From contig CM045735.1 of assembly GCA_024760905.1 (NCBI GenBank), positions 2,694,661 to 2,758,660 on the forward strand: 64,000 nucleotides of DNA. The letters run 5' to 3'. The DNA comes from Plotosus lineatus. Taxonomy: Eukaryota > Chordata > Actinopteri > Siluriformes > Plotosidae. The notes beneath the pieces are model-generated. The model ran no database searches and was not told the origin of the DNA. It saw nothing but the letters and a program-made list of their open reading frames with translations. This document shows positions 26,601-35,048 of this stretch, piece after piece (the stretch's first letter is position 1; each line of letters opens with the position of its first letter). Made by a program: the position numbers and the translations under genes.

Positions 26601-29600
26601 GCACTGAGTTACTTCAGCAGCTCGTTTTGGCTCGTCAGAGATCGCAGACCCAATGATGTGATGGTGTCAATGTCAGAAATGAAAAGATCCATAGCAAAGA
26701 ACAGCTTGATAGGCAGACAGATAGAAAGGGTGCAAAGAATTTGTAGCATTCTTACAGATAGATGGATGGAAGAACTGGAGGATGGATGGACAGATGGTTG
26801 GATATTGGGTGGAAAGATGTGAAAACTGATGGATGGATGTATAGACAGATGTGAGAAGTGGAGGGCAGATGAATTGATAAATATTACACTGATCGCTCTG
26901 ATGGAACTTCAGGCATCAAGTAGAACCAAGAACACCAAAACACACACAATAATAAACACAAGTGTGAAATATAGGATCATCACCAGAACTATAACAGACA
27001 GAAAGCTAGAGCAAGTAGTTGAACTGCATTATGGGTAACTTAGAAGACTTGTTACTCCAGTGAATGGAGAAATTGGAAAAGAACTGCACGACACGATACA
27101 CATCCCTAAAATACATGTTTATTTGGCACCGCGTGAGAACACAGATGACGCATCCTTACCCGGAATACAATGCTCGGATTCCTTCTTCCCGTCCGATCCT
27201 GAACAAAGCGTGGAACATGCCTCTGTAGCGGACCTCCATGCATTGAGACTGGCCTTGGACCTGCAGGCGAGTTTTGGTCAAATCGATAGGGAAGGTGCCT
27301 AAAAAAATACAGTCAACAAAAAATTTTCATATAAATATAAGACACAAACTATTAAAATAAACAATAATTCTAACATCATAAATCATTCATGTTCGTTCTG
27401 TAAGTACCAGAATTCAAAATCGCCCAAAACAACCCTATAAATATACATAACATGGGACGACAAAGGCAGCAAAAGTGATCATCGAGAATTATTGAAGACT
27501 TGTGACCATCACAAACTGTATTTCCTCCATCTTCATTCAAGTGTTATCCCAGTGGAATAATGTATGTTTAACCCCAATCCAAAAAAACAATCAGATTGCT
27601 TTGTTAATACGTATTATAAATTAAAAGACATTATCATTCATTCAAGATATTTTCTTGTTTCTGATTGGTGGGTTATAACATGGGTAAGGCTCTGGGGTCA
27701 CTGATACAAAAGTTAGTTGTTCAAGCCCAGGTTCACCAAGTTGCCTCTGTTGGGCCCTTAAACACGGGCCTCAAATGCCCTAAAATGGAAATGTGTTTGG
27801 AAAGCCATGAAATAATCTTTGGTAATGAGTTACTGCTACAGAATACCTGAGTACACTGGTACCTTCACTTACGAAATTAATCTGTTCCAAGGGCAAGCTT
27901 GTAAGTTAAAAGGTTTGTTAGATAAAACAAAAATTCCCATAGGAAATAATAGAAAACCAATAAATCCGTTCCAACCCCCTCTCAAACTCATAATCTGACA
28001 CAAACATGTATACTTGCCTTAATATATTAAAGATGAACATGTAAAAACAATAAATATTTCATAATAATAATAAATAATAATAATAATAATAAATGTAAAT
28101 TAATATTAAAATAATTGATAATAAATAATAATAAAACAAGAATAAACCGAGTCAACTAACCCTTTCGATCATCGACTGTGGCGAAGATGTCACGTAGGCA
28201 GGCATAAGGTGGTTGGTGTGTAACAGAGGAGGAGGAGGAGAATTTTGTGTGTTTGCACGCTATGAATGCCAGTGAGGAAAGGTTCGTGGTAAGCTCCCAC
28301 AAAGCCAGTGCTTCTCAAATAGTGGGATGCACGGTGTGATTCTATGGGGGCGCGTATGACCCTGGGGAACATGCTTTTTGCCATACTGTACTAGAATTAA
28401 GTGTAATTGAACATCCTCTACAGTAGGTGGCAGTGGCGCTCTCACTATAGTGTAGGGAAAAAGCACTGAGCAAACAATATGAAGTGCAGTAAATACTATT
28501 TATAGTCCCGCGTGGGGGCGTGAAATGTTTTTTTTTTTTTCTTCCTATGGGGGCATCAATTGAGAAGCACTGCCCAAAGTGTTCTCAGAGTGCTAAAGAA
28601 TACACATGAAAGAATACGAGGCTAATCGGCCCAAAAAAGCCATTTCCCCAGCAGAGCTCTCTGCTTGTTTTCCTTTCGGCTTTTTCCCTTTTACTCGGGA
28701 GTCGCCACAGCGAATCATCTGATTTGCACGTTTGATTTGGCAGAGGTTTTTACGTCGGATGCCCTTCCTGTCACAACCCTTTTTAGCAAGGGACAGAAAC
28801 ACGCTGACGACTTTGCAGCTACTCTTTACGAAAGTCAGCAATGGTTCTTTTACATGCCTCTCACCATAGACAGTGAGAGACATGGCCCACCTTTGATAAC
28901 CCAGTCAGCTGCACTGGGAGGACAGTGACAACCTTGTGGAGAGTGGGACTCGAACCTACAACCTTTGGATCAGTGATCCAGCACCCTATACCACTAGACC
29001 ACCACTGCCCCCTTATTTTGCTCGTTGAATGGCGTAGATTTTTGGTGGGATCGAAGCTTGTATCACAGAAAACTCATTATAAGGGACACTCCTATGTCAT
29101 GGTACCACTGTAATTGCACTGCTGCCATGGGATAAGTTGAATGATTATTGCCTGACTGGCACATGCAACACAGTAACATGACCATCTACTTCATAAATAT
29201 TTTTCATTAATAACACAAGGATAACAGAATCCTGTTTCCATATGGTTGATGATTTGCTTCTGCAGATGAAAACCCCCTGACCAATTAATCCTCTGTATCA
29301 TATTTCGCCTAGATCAGCAATTTTTTTTTTATATTCACATAACAAAACTCAGTACAATCTGTGTGTATATATGAGAGACACATGCATGAATACCAGGGGA
29401 AGATTTTATGTAATTAGGGTGCCTTTAAAAGTCAGATTTTCATGCATAGAATTAAAGATCTGCTAAAAACATGGAGCTTCACTTTCGCATCACATTAGCA
29501 CACAGCCAGACACCCTCCAGCCTAGCAGACAGGTTTTCACACCAGACTTCATGGGACACGTTAATCCTGAATGAGACTGATGTGGTGGCATTTATTCTAT

Positions 29601-29719
29601 CATCATCATCATGTAAGAAAAAGAACGGAAAACAATGCACGATGCACGAGCTCACCAAATTCTGCGACGATGGATGCCATTCCTCCATACACAAACGGCT
29701 TCCAGTTCAGGTTTGCCAT
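11449..29719 (-). CDS. slc25a14: Mitochondrial carrier SLC25A14 (UCP5/BMCP1)
   Basis: Coding segments are 29719-29656, 27298-27160, 25743-25649, 15946-15861, 15553-15458, 14335-14211, 14105-13892 and 11490-11449. They join in frame at GT/AG junctions to 861 nt, giving 286 residues plus stop. The protein is a six-helix inner-membrane carrier with the three family signatures [22 protein letters not shown] and [11 protein letters not shown], one per repeat, and the C-terminal [15 protein letters not shown] and [10 protein letters not shown] blocks. Orthologues are called UCP5 or brain mitochondrial carrier protein 1, and are thought to carry anions across the inner membrane and cause mild uncoupling. 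The length matches the short mammalian isoform that starts at MSGLNWKPF; here the start is [12 protein letters not shown]25A30 is the nearest paralogue, but GPR119 and RBMX2 next door favour SLC25A14. Confidence 0.93.
12445..13353 (+). mobile_element. Composite pogo-like MITE, copy b
   Basis: It starts inside the family at the block CTTAATTCTAGTACAGTATG, lacks the left terminus, carries the ACTATTTCAGAAACACTTG remnant of the inner hAT end, and ends in GAAGTCATGGTACCACTA followed by TA repeats. A complete SINE (12830-13172) is inserted in it. Confidence 0.65.
12830..13172 (+). mobile_element. tRNA-derived SINE with RTE-type tail (full length)
   Basis: The pol III-like head has an A-box region GTGGTGGCCTGGTGGTATAG and a B-box GGGGTTCAAGTCCC. 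The body contains GTAAAAGAACCATTGCTGAC. The tail, CTGTGGCGACCCCTGATAAA then GCTGAAAGGAAAAGAAGAAG, matches the 3' end of the RTE LINE at 45250-45292. This is the best complete plus-strand copy. Confidence 0.85.
13892..14105 (-). CDS. slc25a14: slc25a14 exon 8
   Basis: Acceptor CCCTGCAG|TTCCAG and donor AACATCATC|GTATCC. It encodes [20 protein letters not shown], the third carrier signature, and ends [15 protein letters not shown] in phase 0. The donor GTATCC is weaker than the others. Confidence 0.93.
14211..14335 (-). CDS. slc25a14: slc25a14 exon 7
   Basis: Acceptor TGTTTCAG|GGTGTC and donor CATTTCAT|GTGAGT. It encodes [20 protein letters not shown], then DITKKHL and [11 protein letters not shown], ending in phase 2. 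Confidence 0.93.
14551..14603. repeat. (CA)n microsatellite
   Basis: About 26 CA units in slc25a14 intron 6, preceded by a TG/CG-rich stretch. Confidence 0.95.
14945..15303 (+). mobile_element. tRNA-derived SINE (family B) with L2-like tail
   Basis: The head GTAGTGTTTGGCACGTCCGC and B-box GGGTTCAAATCCCAGC are followed by GTTTGCATGTTCTCCCCGTA and CCAAAAAACATGCACAGTAA, and then the tail CCCTAATTAGGATTCAACAG with (AATGA)n. This type is common in teleosts. It lies in intron 6. Confidence 0.85.
15458..15553 (-). CDS. slc25a14: slc25a14 exon 6
   Basis: Acceptor GTGTACAG|ATTCGC and donor TGGAGG|GTGAGG, exactly 32 codons in phase 0. It encodes [20 protein letters not shown] and [11 protein letters not shown]. 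Confidence 0.92.
15861..15946 (-). CDS. slc25a14: slc25a14 exon 5
   Basis: Acceptor GCTTGCAG|ATGAGACG and donor GTTGAAG|GTAAGA. It encodes [20 protein letters not shown] and the second carrier signature NPTDVLK. It lies 9.7 kb from exon 4, across the largest intron. Confidence 0.93.
16018..16455. mobile_element. MITE with CAGAC(G)CTCCC termini
   Basis: The left end ACAGACACTCCCTGACTTAC pairs with the right end, whose complement reads ACAGACGCTCCCCGACTTAC. TA-containing sequence flanks both ends. A fragment of a different terminus, CAGTAGGTCCTCGACATTTG (from 16185), lies inside it, followed by poly-T and poly-A runs. No coding sequence. Confidence 0.65.
16771..17611 (-). mobile_element. Pogo-like DNA transposon remnant
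   Basis: The left end CATATTTGACATGATAAGCG and the complement of the right end, TGTATTCGACGTAATAAGCG, form imperfect inverted repeats. Between them, on the minus strand, lies a fragment (17378-17181) containing [20 protein letters not shown], an acidic tail resembling C-termini of pogo/Tigger-type transposases. The rest of the transposase is lost. Confidence 0.5.
18080..18392. mobile_element. Stand-alone hAT MITE (CAGTGCTTCTCAA family)
   Basis: The left end is CAGTGCTTCTCAAATAGTG, and the right end is the inverted form, ending GAAAAGCACTG. Flanking 8-mers are TGTTAATT and CGCTAATT, a partly decayed hAT-type 8-bp duplication. The same element is the inner part of the composite MITEs a to f, and here it stands without the outer element. 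Confidence 0.65.
19040..19345. repeat. LTR-like sequence with internal duplication
   Basis: CGTGGCTGAGCTGCTC followed by a form of CACACCTGAATTCA occurs twice, near 19126 and 19279, with CCAATAAACAAA between. It resembles LTR regulatory sequence but has no defined ends. Confidence 0.3.
19544..22303 (+). mobile_element. hAT transposon with 8-bp target duplication
   Basis: Termini CAGGTGTCACCAACA and, inverted at the right end, CAGGGGTCACCAACA match at 14 of 15 positions. A perfect 8-bp duplication GTCTATAG flanks it at 19536-19543 and 22304-22311. Target length and termini fit the hAT superfamily (Charlie-like). It carries a decayed transposase. Confidence 0.9.
19843..21687 (+). pseudogene. 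hAT transposase, frameshifted
   Basis: The start [20 protein letters not shown] is followed by a short [13 protein letters not shown] zinc-finger-like patch. Later pieces in different frames read [14 protein letters not shown] sequence (from 20500) and end with the dimerisation region containing [20 protein letters not shown] and [13 protein letters not shown]. Several frame changes and stops (for example near 20154, 20390 and 20715) break it, so no full protein is possible. It resembles the ZBED/GTF2IRD2-type branch of hAT transposases, by general similarity only. Confidence 0.8.
22670..23652. mobile_element. 983-bp MITE with inverted CAGTCGGCCCCCAACTTAC ends
   Basis: The left end CAGTCGGCCCCCAACTTACG and the complement of the right end, AGTCGGCCCCCAACTTACAA, are near-perfect inverted repeats bordered by TA on both sides. 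The interior has a block (ACTGAATTAAAACAACTTAA then AAACTAAAG) repeated three times, separated by CT-rich runs and GGGCCACGCCCACAA-type segments. It is non-coding and pogo/Tigger-like by target and terminus. Confidence 0.75.
23770..23886 (+). mobile_element. SINE fragment (family D) plus poly-A
   Basis: GCTCTGGTTTACTGATCAAA and GGGCCCTTGAGCAAGACGCTT match a tRNA-head SINE type also glimpsed at 27680 and 40860. A run of about 24 A follows at 23863-23886. Confidence 0.5.
25649..25743 (-). CDS. slc25a14: slc25a14 exon 4
   Basis: Acceptor GTGTTGCAG|GATTTCG and donor CCCGAAG|GTGAGT. It encodes [20 protein letters not shown] and the start of the inter-repeat loop, ending in phase 1. Confidence 0.93.
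25744..27159 (-). other. slc25a14 intron 3
   Basis: No exon or complete transposon seen. A cryptic GATA/GATG tetranucleotide tract covers about 26690-26870. Confidence 0.6.
27160..27298 (-). CDS. slc25a14: slc25a14 exon 3
   Basis: Acceptor TTTTTTAG|GCACC and donor TTCCGG|GTAAGG. It encodes the first carrier signature [17 protein letters not shown] and the matrix stretch [20 protein letters not shown], ending in phase 2 within SG. Confidence 0.93.
27675..27790 (+). mobile_element. SINE fragment (family D)
   Basis: GGTAAGGCTCTGGGGTCACTG, GTTGTTCAAGCCCAGG and CTGTTGGGCCCTTAAAC match family D; the remainder is lost. It lies in slc25a14 intron 2 (27299-29655). Confidence 0.5.
28306..28572. mobile_element. 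hAT MITE inside composite copy c
   Basis: CAGTGCTTCTCAAATAGTGG at the left and AATTGAGAAGCACTG at the right are inverted termini. The flanking 8-mers CACAAAGC and CCCAAAGT match at six positions. It contains the family block TGCCATACTGTACTAGAATT. Confidence 0.7.
28668..29014 (-). mobile_element. SINE with RTE-type tail, full length
   Basis: In minus orientation the tail TTTCCTTTCGGCTTTTTCCC comes first, then the body GTCAGCAATGGTTCTTTTAC, the B-box complement GGGACTCGAACC and the head complement ACCACTAGACCACCACTGCC. Confidence 0.85.
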
Positions 29720-29740
29720 TTCCGTGGAGGTTCCTTCAGC
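29656..29740 (-). CDS. slc25a14: slc25a14 exon 2 (first coding exon)
   Basis: Acceptor CTCCACCAG|GCTGAAGG, 21 nt of leader, ATG at 29717-29719 and donor GAATTTG|GTGAGC. It encodes [20 protein letters not shown] plus FG, and ends in phase 1. Confidence 0.9.
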
Positions 29741-30298
29741 CTGGTGGAGGCCAACTAGAAACAACAAAAAGCCAAAATAATTCAAAACAAGCTGTTTTAA
29801 CCGCACATCCTGAAACATCCTACAGCCGGTTATGAACACGTCTAATGTAAAGGGGTGCATAGCCAAAATTATGCACAGGAGGGGAAAAAACACCGCATTA
29901 GAAATTCATGACAGCGCCATGGCAAACCTGCTGCACCGTGATTTGCCGACTGTGCTGTCAATCACGTGCACGCATCCGTGATTGGTTTGAATCTACAGTT
30001 GCAACGACTTCCTTTTGTTTTGATTGACAGTAATCCGTTAATTTCTCTCACAATGCTTTTTCACGCTAAAGTATAGATGTAACCCATCATATCTGGATTA
30101 TTTTCATTTACTTTAATTACACTTCTGAAGTCCAAAGAACACGCTTCGTCTCACATGCTAGCAATGCTGGTACATTCAACTAGTGCAATCAGCTGACCGC
30201 TAGCCTGCTAAGCTAACCCGCAATATCACCATTAATGTAAAAAAGTGGATTTTTTTTTTAAACATTGCTTCATAAAACGAATAATATTTAAAACGTAC
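29741..30298 (-). other. slc25a14 intron 1
   Basis: Short intron between the non-coding exon 1 and the first coding exon. I see no repeats or other features. Confidence 0.5.
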
Positions 30299-30430
30299 CT
30301 GACAGAAAGTTATAAAGCACCGTCTGTTATTTTATACTCGACTCCATTGTCTTTGCAAAGTCAGAATGCTTCCATGAACAGCCAAAACTTCACGAGCTCA
30401 ACTTTTCATTTTTCCACAAATCAGCAAAGA
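30299..30430 (-). other. slc25a14: slc25a14 non-coding exon 1 (5' UTR)
   Basis: A strong donor, CTGTCAG|GTACGT, lies at 30298 on the minus strand. Every ATG upstream of it (ATGAAAAGTTGA, ATGGAAGCATTCTGA, ATGGAGTCGAGTATAAAATAA) meets a stop within eight codons, so the exon is untranslated and carries three short upstream ORFs. The transcription start is uncertain; about 30430 is guessed from the promoter motifs. Confidence 0.6.
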
Positions 30431-30460
30431 ACCGGAAGTGACGTTTACCGGAAGTCCAAC
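30425..30460 (-). promoter_or_regulatory. slc25a14 promoter with paired ETS/NRF-2 sites
   Basis: ACCGGAAGTGACGTTTACCG is followed at once by a second CCGGAAGT. This gives two ETS-type sites 17 bp apart with a CRE-like TGACGTT between them. Such sites are common in TATA-less promoters of nuclear genes for mitochondrial proteins. The location just upstream of the proposed exon 1 supports this. Confidence 0.55.
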
Positions 30461-30529
30461 CTACTTTTTTTGAGTGACGCAACATCAAAGTCACCCTGAG
30501 CTCCTTTTCGTTTTAATTAAGTCGTTCAT

Positions 30530-30757
30530 GTTCTGAACCGCTTGACTTCTCATTAGGGTCGCAGAGAGGCTTGCTTCCGTCTTAGGCGACGCGAAAGCAG
30601 AAAACACCCTGGACATCTCGCAGGGCAGAAACAAGCTGTGAGACAGTGAGAGACATGGCTGGCCTTTGATAACCCAGTTAGTGCACCGGAACAGCAGTCG
30701 TTGAGAGTGGAACTTGAACCTGTAACCTGAGGATCAGTGATCCAAGCACCACATCTT
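30530..30757 (-). mobile_element. SINE with L2-like tail, internally deleted
   Basis: The tail GTTCTGAACCGCTTGACTTC and ATTAGGGTCGCAGAGAGGC joins directly to the head half (GACAGTGAGAGACATGGCTG then AGGATCAGTGATCCAAGCAC), omitting the central block. Confidence 0.65.
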
Positions 30758-30837
30758 TTTTTTAAATAAATATTTACAAAATGTGTTTTTTAATAAAACA
30801 TACAATTATTTAACAATTTACAAATACTATCAACATG

Positions 30838-31178
30838 GGGCAGTGGCGGCCTGGTGGTATAGGGTGCTGGATGACTGATCCTAAAATTGGGGGTTCGAGT
30901 CCCACTCTCCACAATGTTGTCACTGTCTGTCCCCCCCCCCCCCAGTGCAGCTAACTGGGTTATCAAAGGCAGGCCATGTCTCTCACTGTCTATGGTGAGA
31001 GGTTCATGTAAAAGAACCATTGCTGACTTTTGTAAAGAGGAGCTGCAAAGCCATCAGCGTGTTTCTGTCCCTCGCTAAAGGGTTGTGACAGGAAGGCCAT
31101 AAAAAAACCTATGAACCAAATCAAACGTGCGAATCATTCGCTGTGGCCACCCCTGAGAAAGAAAAGGACGAAAGGAAA
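30838..31178 (+). mobile_element. SINE with RTE-type tail
   Basis: Head GGGGCAGTGGCGGCCTGGTG, B-box GGGGGTTCGAGTCCC, body AGAACCATTGCTGACTTTTG and tail CGCTGTGGCCACCCCTGAG. A poly-C run follows the B-box region. Confidence 0.85.
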
Positions 31179-31392
31179 TCTCTATTACAAATACTATCAA
31201 CATGTAAATAAATGCGATAAATTACATAAAAAAGATTTTTGTTGGGAAAATATTTTTATTTAAGATTTTAACATAGTCCACAGATCTGTGTAAAAATCAT
31301 GAAATGAGTTGAGTATGTTTTTAATGAGTTTCTTCAGTAAGCATCCAATAATGAACCAGTCCTGATCCTTTTTCTTAAAAACATTTAAGTCA

Positions 31393-31557
31393 TTCATTCA
31401 TCCATCCATTCATCACTCTTAATCCTAATTAGGGTCTCAGGGAGGCCTTCACCCATCTCAGCCGACTCTGGGCGAGGGCAGAATACACCCTGGACAGGTC
31501 GCCAGGCCATGGCAGGGTCAAAACACGCTGATGGCTATGCAGCTCCTCTTTTAAAGG
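31393..31557 (-). mobile_element. SINE 3' half with L2-like tail
   Basis: Starts with (CATT)n then AATCCTAATTAGGGTCTCAG and ends at GGCTATGCAGCTCCTCTTTT; the head is missing. Confidence 0.65.
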
Positions 31558-32049
31558 TACTGTAGTCTTTATTAGTAGATGATCTCGAAGTTCTTCAGTA
31601 ACTTCAGTGTTTTTTTAGCTATTTTAATTTAAATTGAGATTATAAATTTAAAGTAGCCTTAAAAATGGGTAATATGTATCCCTGTATTTTTTTTTCCAAC
31701 AGATCCGAGTTGCAATATGATGAAATTGTCAGTTTTTAAAATTACTTTAATATTTAAAGATTTAAAACTGACCAAAGAGAAAAAAAATCAATTTACTTTC
31801 TTTCAATTTGTTGCCGTTGTTGCTGCTGTTGCTATACCCACAAATATACTGATTGAAATGAAAAACTTTAAATTACAAATTAATTACCATTATAACATAG
31901 CCAAAAGGAAAATTTCACAGAAAATAGGACCATTACTTTTCTTTATAATAAAACCACTTGTATGACCCAGACGAAAATACGTACCAGAATAGAGGTAGTC
32001 AAAGAAACCTTTCTATTTTCAAAAACATAAATATTTTCTTCTCGTTCTA

Positions 32050-32087
<38 letters not shown>

Positions 32088-32222
32088 CTATACTAATCAT
32101 AATCATTATGTTTTTAATGTACCTCACTGCAAAAATATGTTAATTTGGTTCATTACAGTGAAGCCTTCATTCAGAAATGTAAATGTTTTTGAATAACAAC
32201 AACAATGATAATAATAATAATA

Positions 32223-32263
<41 letters not shown>

Positions 32264-32265
32264 AC
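32050..32265. repeat. (CA)n and (AAT/ATT)n microsatellites
   Basis: (CA)n at 32051-32083, then (AAT)n changing to (ATT)n at 32207-32264, the latter forming a near-palindrome. Confidence 0.9.
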
Positions 32266-32349
32266 TTTCTGATATTTGATTTGAATAATTTTTACTTTTG
32301 TAGCTCAAACTAAGTTCAAATATAATTAAAGTATTTCATCAGTATTGTA

Positions 32350-32412
32350 CCTGGGCAGTGGTGGCCTGGTGGTAAAGGTGCTAGATCACTGATGCCAAGG
32401 TTGGGGGTTCTG
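32350..32412 (+). mobile_element. SINE head fragment
   Basis: GGGCAGTGGTGGCCTGGTGG to GGTTGGGGGTTC, i.e. the A-box to B-box region only. Confidence 0.65.
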
Positions 32413-32489
32413 ACTGAATGTTAATGGTACATAATTTTATAGTATACTGCTATTATATAACCCTAAAATGAGACAAAGAATACTCTGCC

Positions 32490-32810
32490 CCCCATTTTTC
32501 TCCTATAATTTTCTTTTTAGTCATATCCAATCTCTCCCTATCGCATACGGCCATCGCTAACCAGAGAGGGGCGTAAGCATGCAATGGTGCTACCCGCCTC
32601 TTTACAAAATGCTGTGCATGAGCATTTGGAGACGGCTGAACACACTCTCCTGTCCTTTTTGTACAAAGAGCTCACAGATGCCCACAGATTGGCTGGTGAT
32701 CATTGTGAGTGATAGAGGAGCCGCATGCCATCCCTCCCTCTCTCCCATGAGTGTATGGCCAATCAGCTCCCATAGATTCCGGTCACAAATCAACCCGGAT
32801 TTGAACTTAT
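32490..32810. repeat. Dispersed fish-type repeat, unclassified
   Basis: TTCTCCTATAATTTTCTTTT then GTCATATCCAATCTCTCCCT, GAGAGGGGCGTAAGCATGC and CCCATAGATTCCGGTCACA resemble a widespread teleost repeat (consensus vocabulary 'AGTCATATCCAATTCCC'). The class is not assignable from this copy. Confidence 0.4.
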
Positions 32811-33287
32811 CCATACTATTCTACTTTTTTTCTTTATAATTTATACAATTTAAAGTGTGAGCATGGTCATGTTCACTTCCTCACGGCTGTGATTTTGTTA
32901 ACTGTTAAATTATACTATAAAAATCAGGAAGGATGTTTTGAGCTTCTTTCATATATCTGGGATGGTCAGTCAATCTCCATCCACTGTTCTGATCTAGTAG
33001 AGGGCAAAAGATGGAGATCAGACAATACACACAACACAGCAGCATGGACAGAAGTCTCCGCTTTAAAGACATCTTCACCCCAGCATAATATAATTCAACC
33101 AAGTAAACAAGTATTCAAGGCGCACTTGCTCACTTGAAAGATCGGAAGTCCAAATAAGCCACGCTTTGTCTCACAAGCACCACACATCACTTGCGACAAG
33201 CGCCTACATTTGGTGGAGCACCTCACATATTGTCATCTCGTACTCTCGACCAAGGTAATCTGATGGGTGGTGAGGTCCTTTCACGTT

Positions 33288-33507
33288 AAAACACGCTGGT
33301 GGCTTTGCAGCTACTCTTTATGAAAGTCAGCAATGGTTCTTTTACATGTCTCACACCATAGACAGTGAGAGACATGGCTGGCATTTGATAACCCAGTTTG
33401 CTGCACCGGGGGGACAGTGACAACCCTGTGGAGCGTGGGACTCGAACCCCCAACCTTAGGATCAGTGATCCAGAACCCTATACCACCAGGAAACCACTGC
33501 CATTTAG
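33288..33507 (-). mobile_element. SINE, 3'-truncated
   Basis: Body and head in minus orientation (GTCAGCAATGGTTCTTTTAC, GGGACTCGAACCCCCAACC, ATACCACCAGGAAACCACTG). The tail is missing, so the tail type is unknown. Confidence 0.75.
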
Positions 33508-34443
33508 GTGATACAGAGCTTAATTTAACATAAATGACCATAAAAAGGTCTATATTCAGCCATTTTAGCCCATGGATTACTAGCAGGGGCTCAACCAACG
33601 CAGAACAACCATTTTTTCCCCAGACATGAGGTGAACCCATTGGCCCAGGACGTCAAGCTCAACACTGGTCCATAATGTATTACTGTATTCTGGTGTCTGT
33701 GGCAGGCAGCCCAGCTAACAGAACAAAACAATAAATTAGCCTCCCTACACAGGTTGGAAGAATCAGCAAAGAAAGCAAGATGTCACTGTGCATGCCTAGT
33801 AGTGACAGTAGTGTGGCTGTACTCGCACAGGCCTTACTAGGGGCAAGGACTGTCGTTGCCTGACGGAATCGCCAATGTCATACATGATCGCTTTCAAGAG
33901 TGAGTAACACAAATTCACAACAGGAATCCTATAAAGTCGTCTCACCTGAGGCAAGGTCAGGGGATCGGGCCAAATACTCGATGACAACATGCAATGAGAT
34001 CACCTGACACTGATTCCCTCAACACTTCTGAAGGCTTCAAGCTGTGCGAGTGCCGTAGTTTCATCTTACCGAAACCACACATCCACTTCTTCAACATCAA
34101 GGTGTTCAAGTTGGGGTCGAGCCTCCAACAGATCTCAATCCTGCCTCTTCTGCATCACCAAGTTTTATTTGCTTATCATTATTTATTTGCTTATCAATGT
34201 GGGATATAATATGTGGGAATTTTAGGGTTACCCTTATATTTATAGACATATAGTGGTACCTTGACTTACGAGTGTCCCTTATAATGAATTTTCCATGATA
34301 CGAGCTTCAATCCCACCAAAAATCTGCCCCATCCAACCAGAAAAATTACGATTTATGAGCTCTGCTGGTAAAATGGCTTTTCCACTCTGATTTGTCTTGT
34401 ATTCTTTCACGTATATTCTTTCGTGCTCCTAGAATGACTTGTG

Positions 34444-34770
34444 CAGTACTTCTGAATTATTTTCTGTGATGCCCCCCTCTAGGAAGGGAAAAAAAAAAAA
34501 CATTTCATGACCGCCCTCCCCTCCCAGCACCGTGTGCGCAACTATAAATAGTGGTTACTGCCCTTCATATCATTTGCTCGGCGCTTTTTTCTTACATAAC
34601 AGCGTAACAATGAGAGTGCCACTGCCACCTACTGTAGAGGAGGCACAATTACACTTAATTCTAGTACAGTATGACAAAAAAGCATACGTTCCCCAGGGTC
34701 ATATGCACCCCCTGCCATCACCCCCCCCCCCCCCCCAAGTGGAGCATGCTTCACTATTTGAGAAGCACTG
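34444..34770. mobile_element. hAT MITE inside composite copy d
   Basis: Termini CAGTACTTCTGAATTATTTT and TTGAGAAGCACTG are flanked by GACTTGTG and GCCTTGTG, which match at seven of eight positions. This is the best-preserved hAT target duplication of the inner element. A poly-C run is at 34720-34737. Confidence 0.7.
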
Positions 34771-35048
34771 GCCTTGTGGGAGCTCATCATGAGCCTTTCC
34801 TCACTGGCATTCGTAGCATGCACACGCACAAAATTCTCCTCTTCCTCTGTGGAGCACCACCCCGTGCCCGCCCATGTGACATCTTTGTGACACAGTCGAT
34901 GAACGGAAGGTTAGTTGACTTATTGTTTATTCTTGTTTTATTCTTATTTATGATTAATTATTGTTGTTAATGTACATGTATTATTATTAATATTATGAAA
35001 TATTTATTGTTTTTACATGTTTATCTTTAATATATTAGTTGAAACATA

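Larger units (their letters stand above)
27854..29110 (-). mobile_element. Composite pogo-like MITE, copy c (with SINE)
   Basis: Ends CACTGGTACCTTCACTTACG and, at the right, CCTATGTCATGGTACCACTG are inverted repeats flanked by TA at 27852-27853 and 29111-29112. A complete inner hAT MITE is at 28306-28572 and a SINE is at 28668-29014. Subtracting the SINE leaves about 0.9 kb. Non-coding. Confidence 0.8.

Noticed and set aside
28900..29010. tRNA-gene-like A and B boxes in SINE heads
   Set aside because: They are the pol III heads of SINEs without a cloverleaf that could be completed; no genuine tRNA gene was found in the window.
32207..32264. AAT/ATT palindrome as a hairpin or terminator
   Set aside because: It is a microsatellite that switches phase; the palindrome is a by-product.
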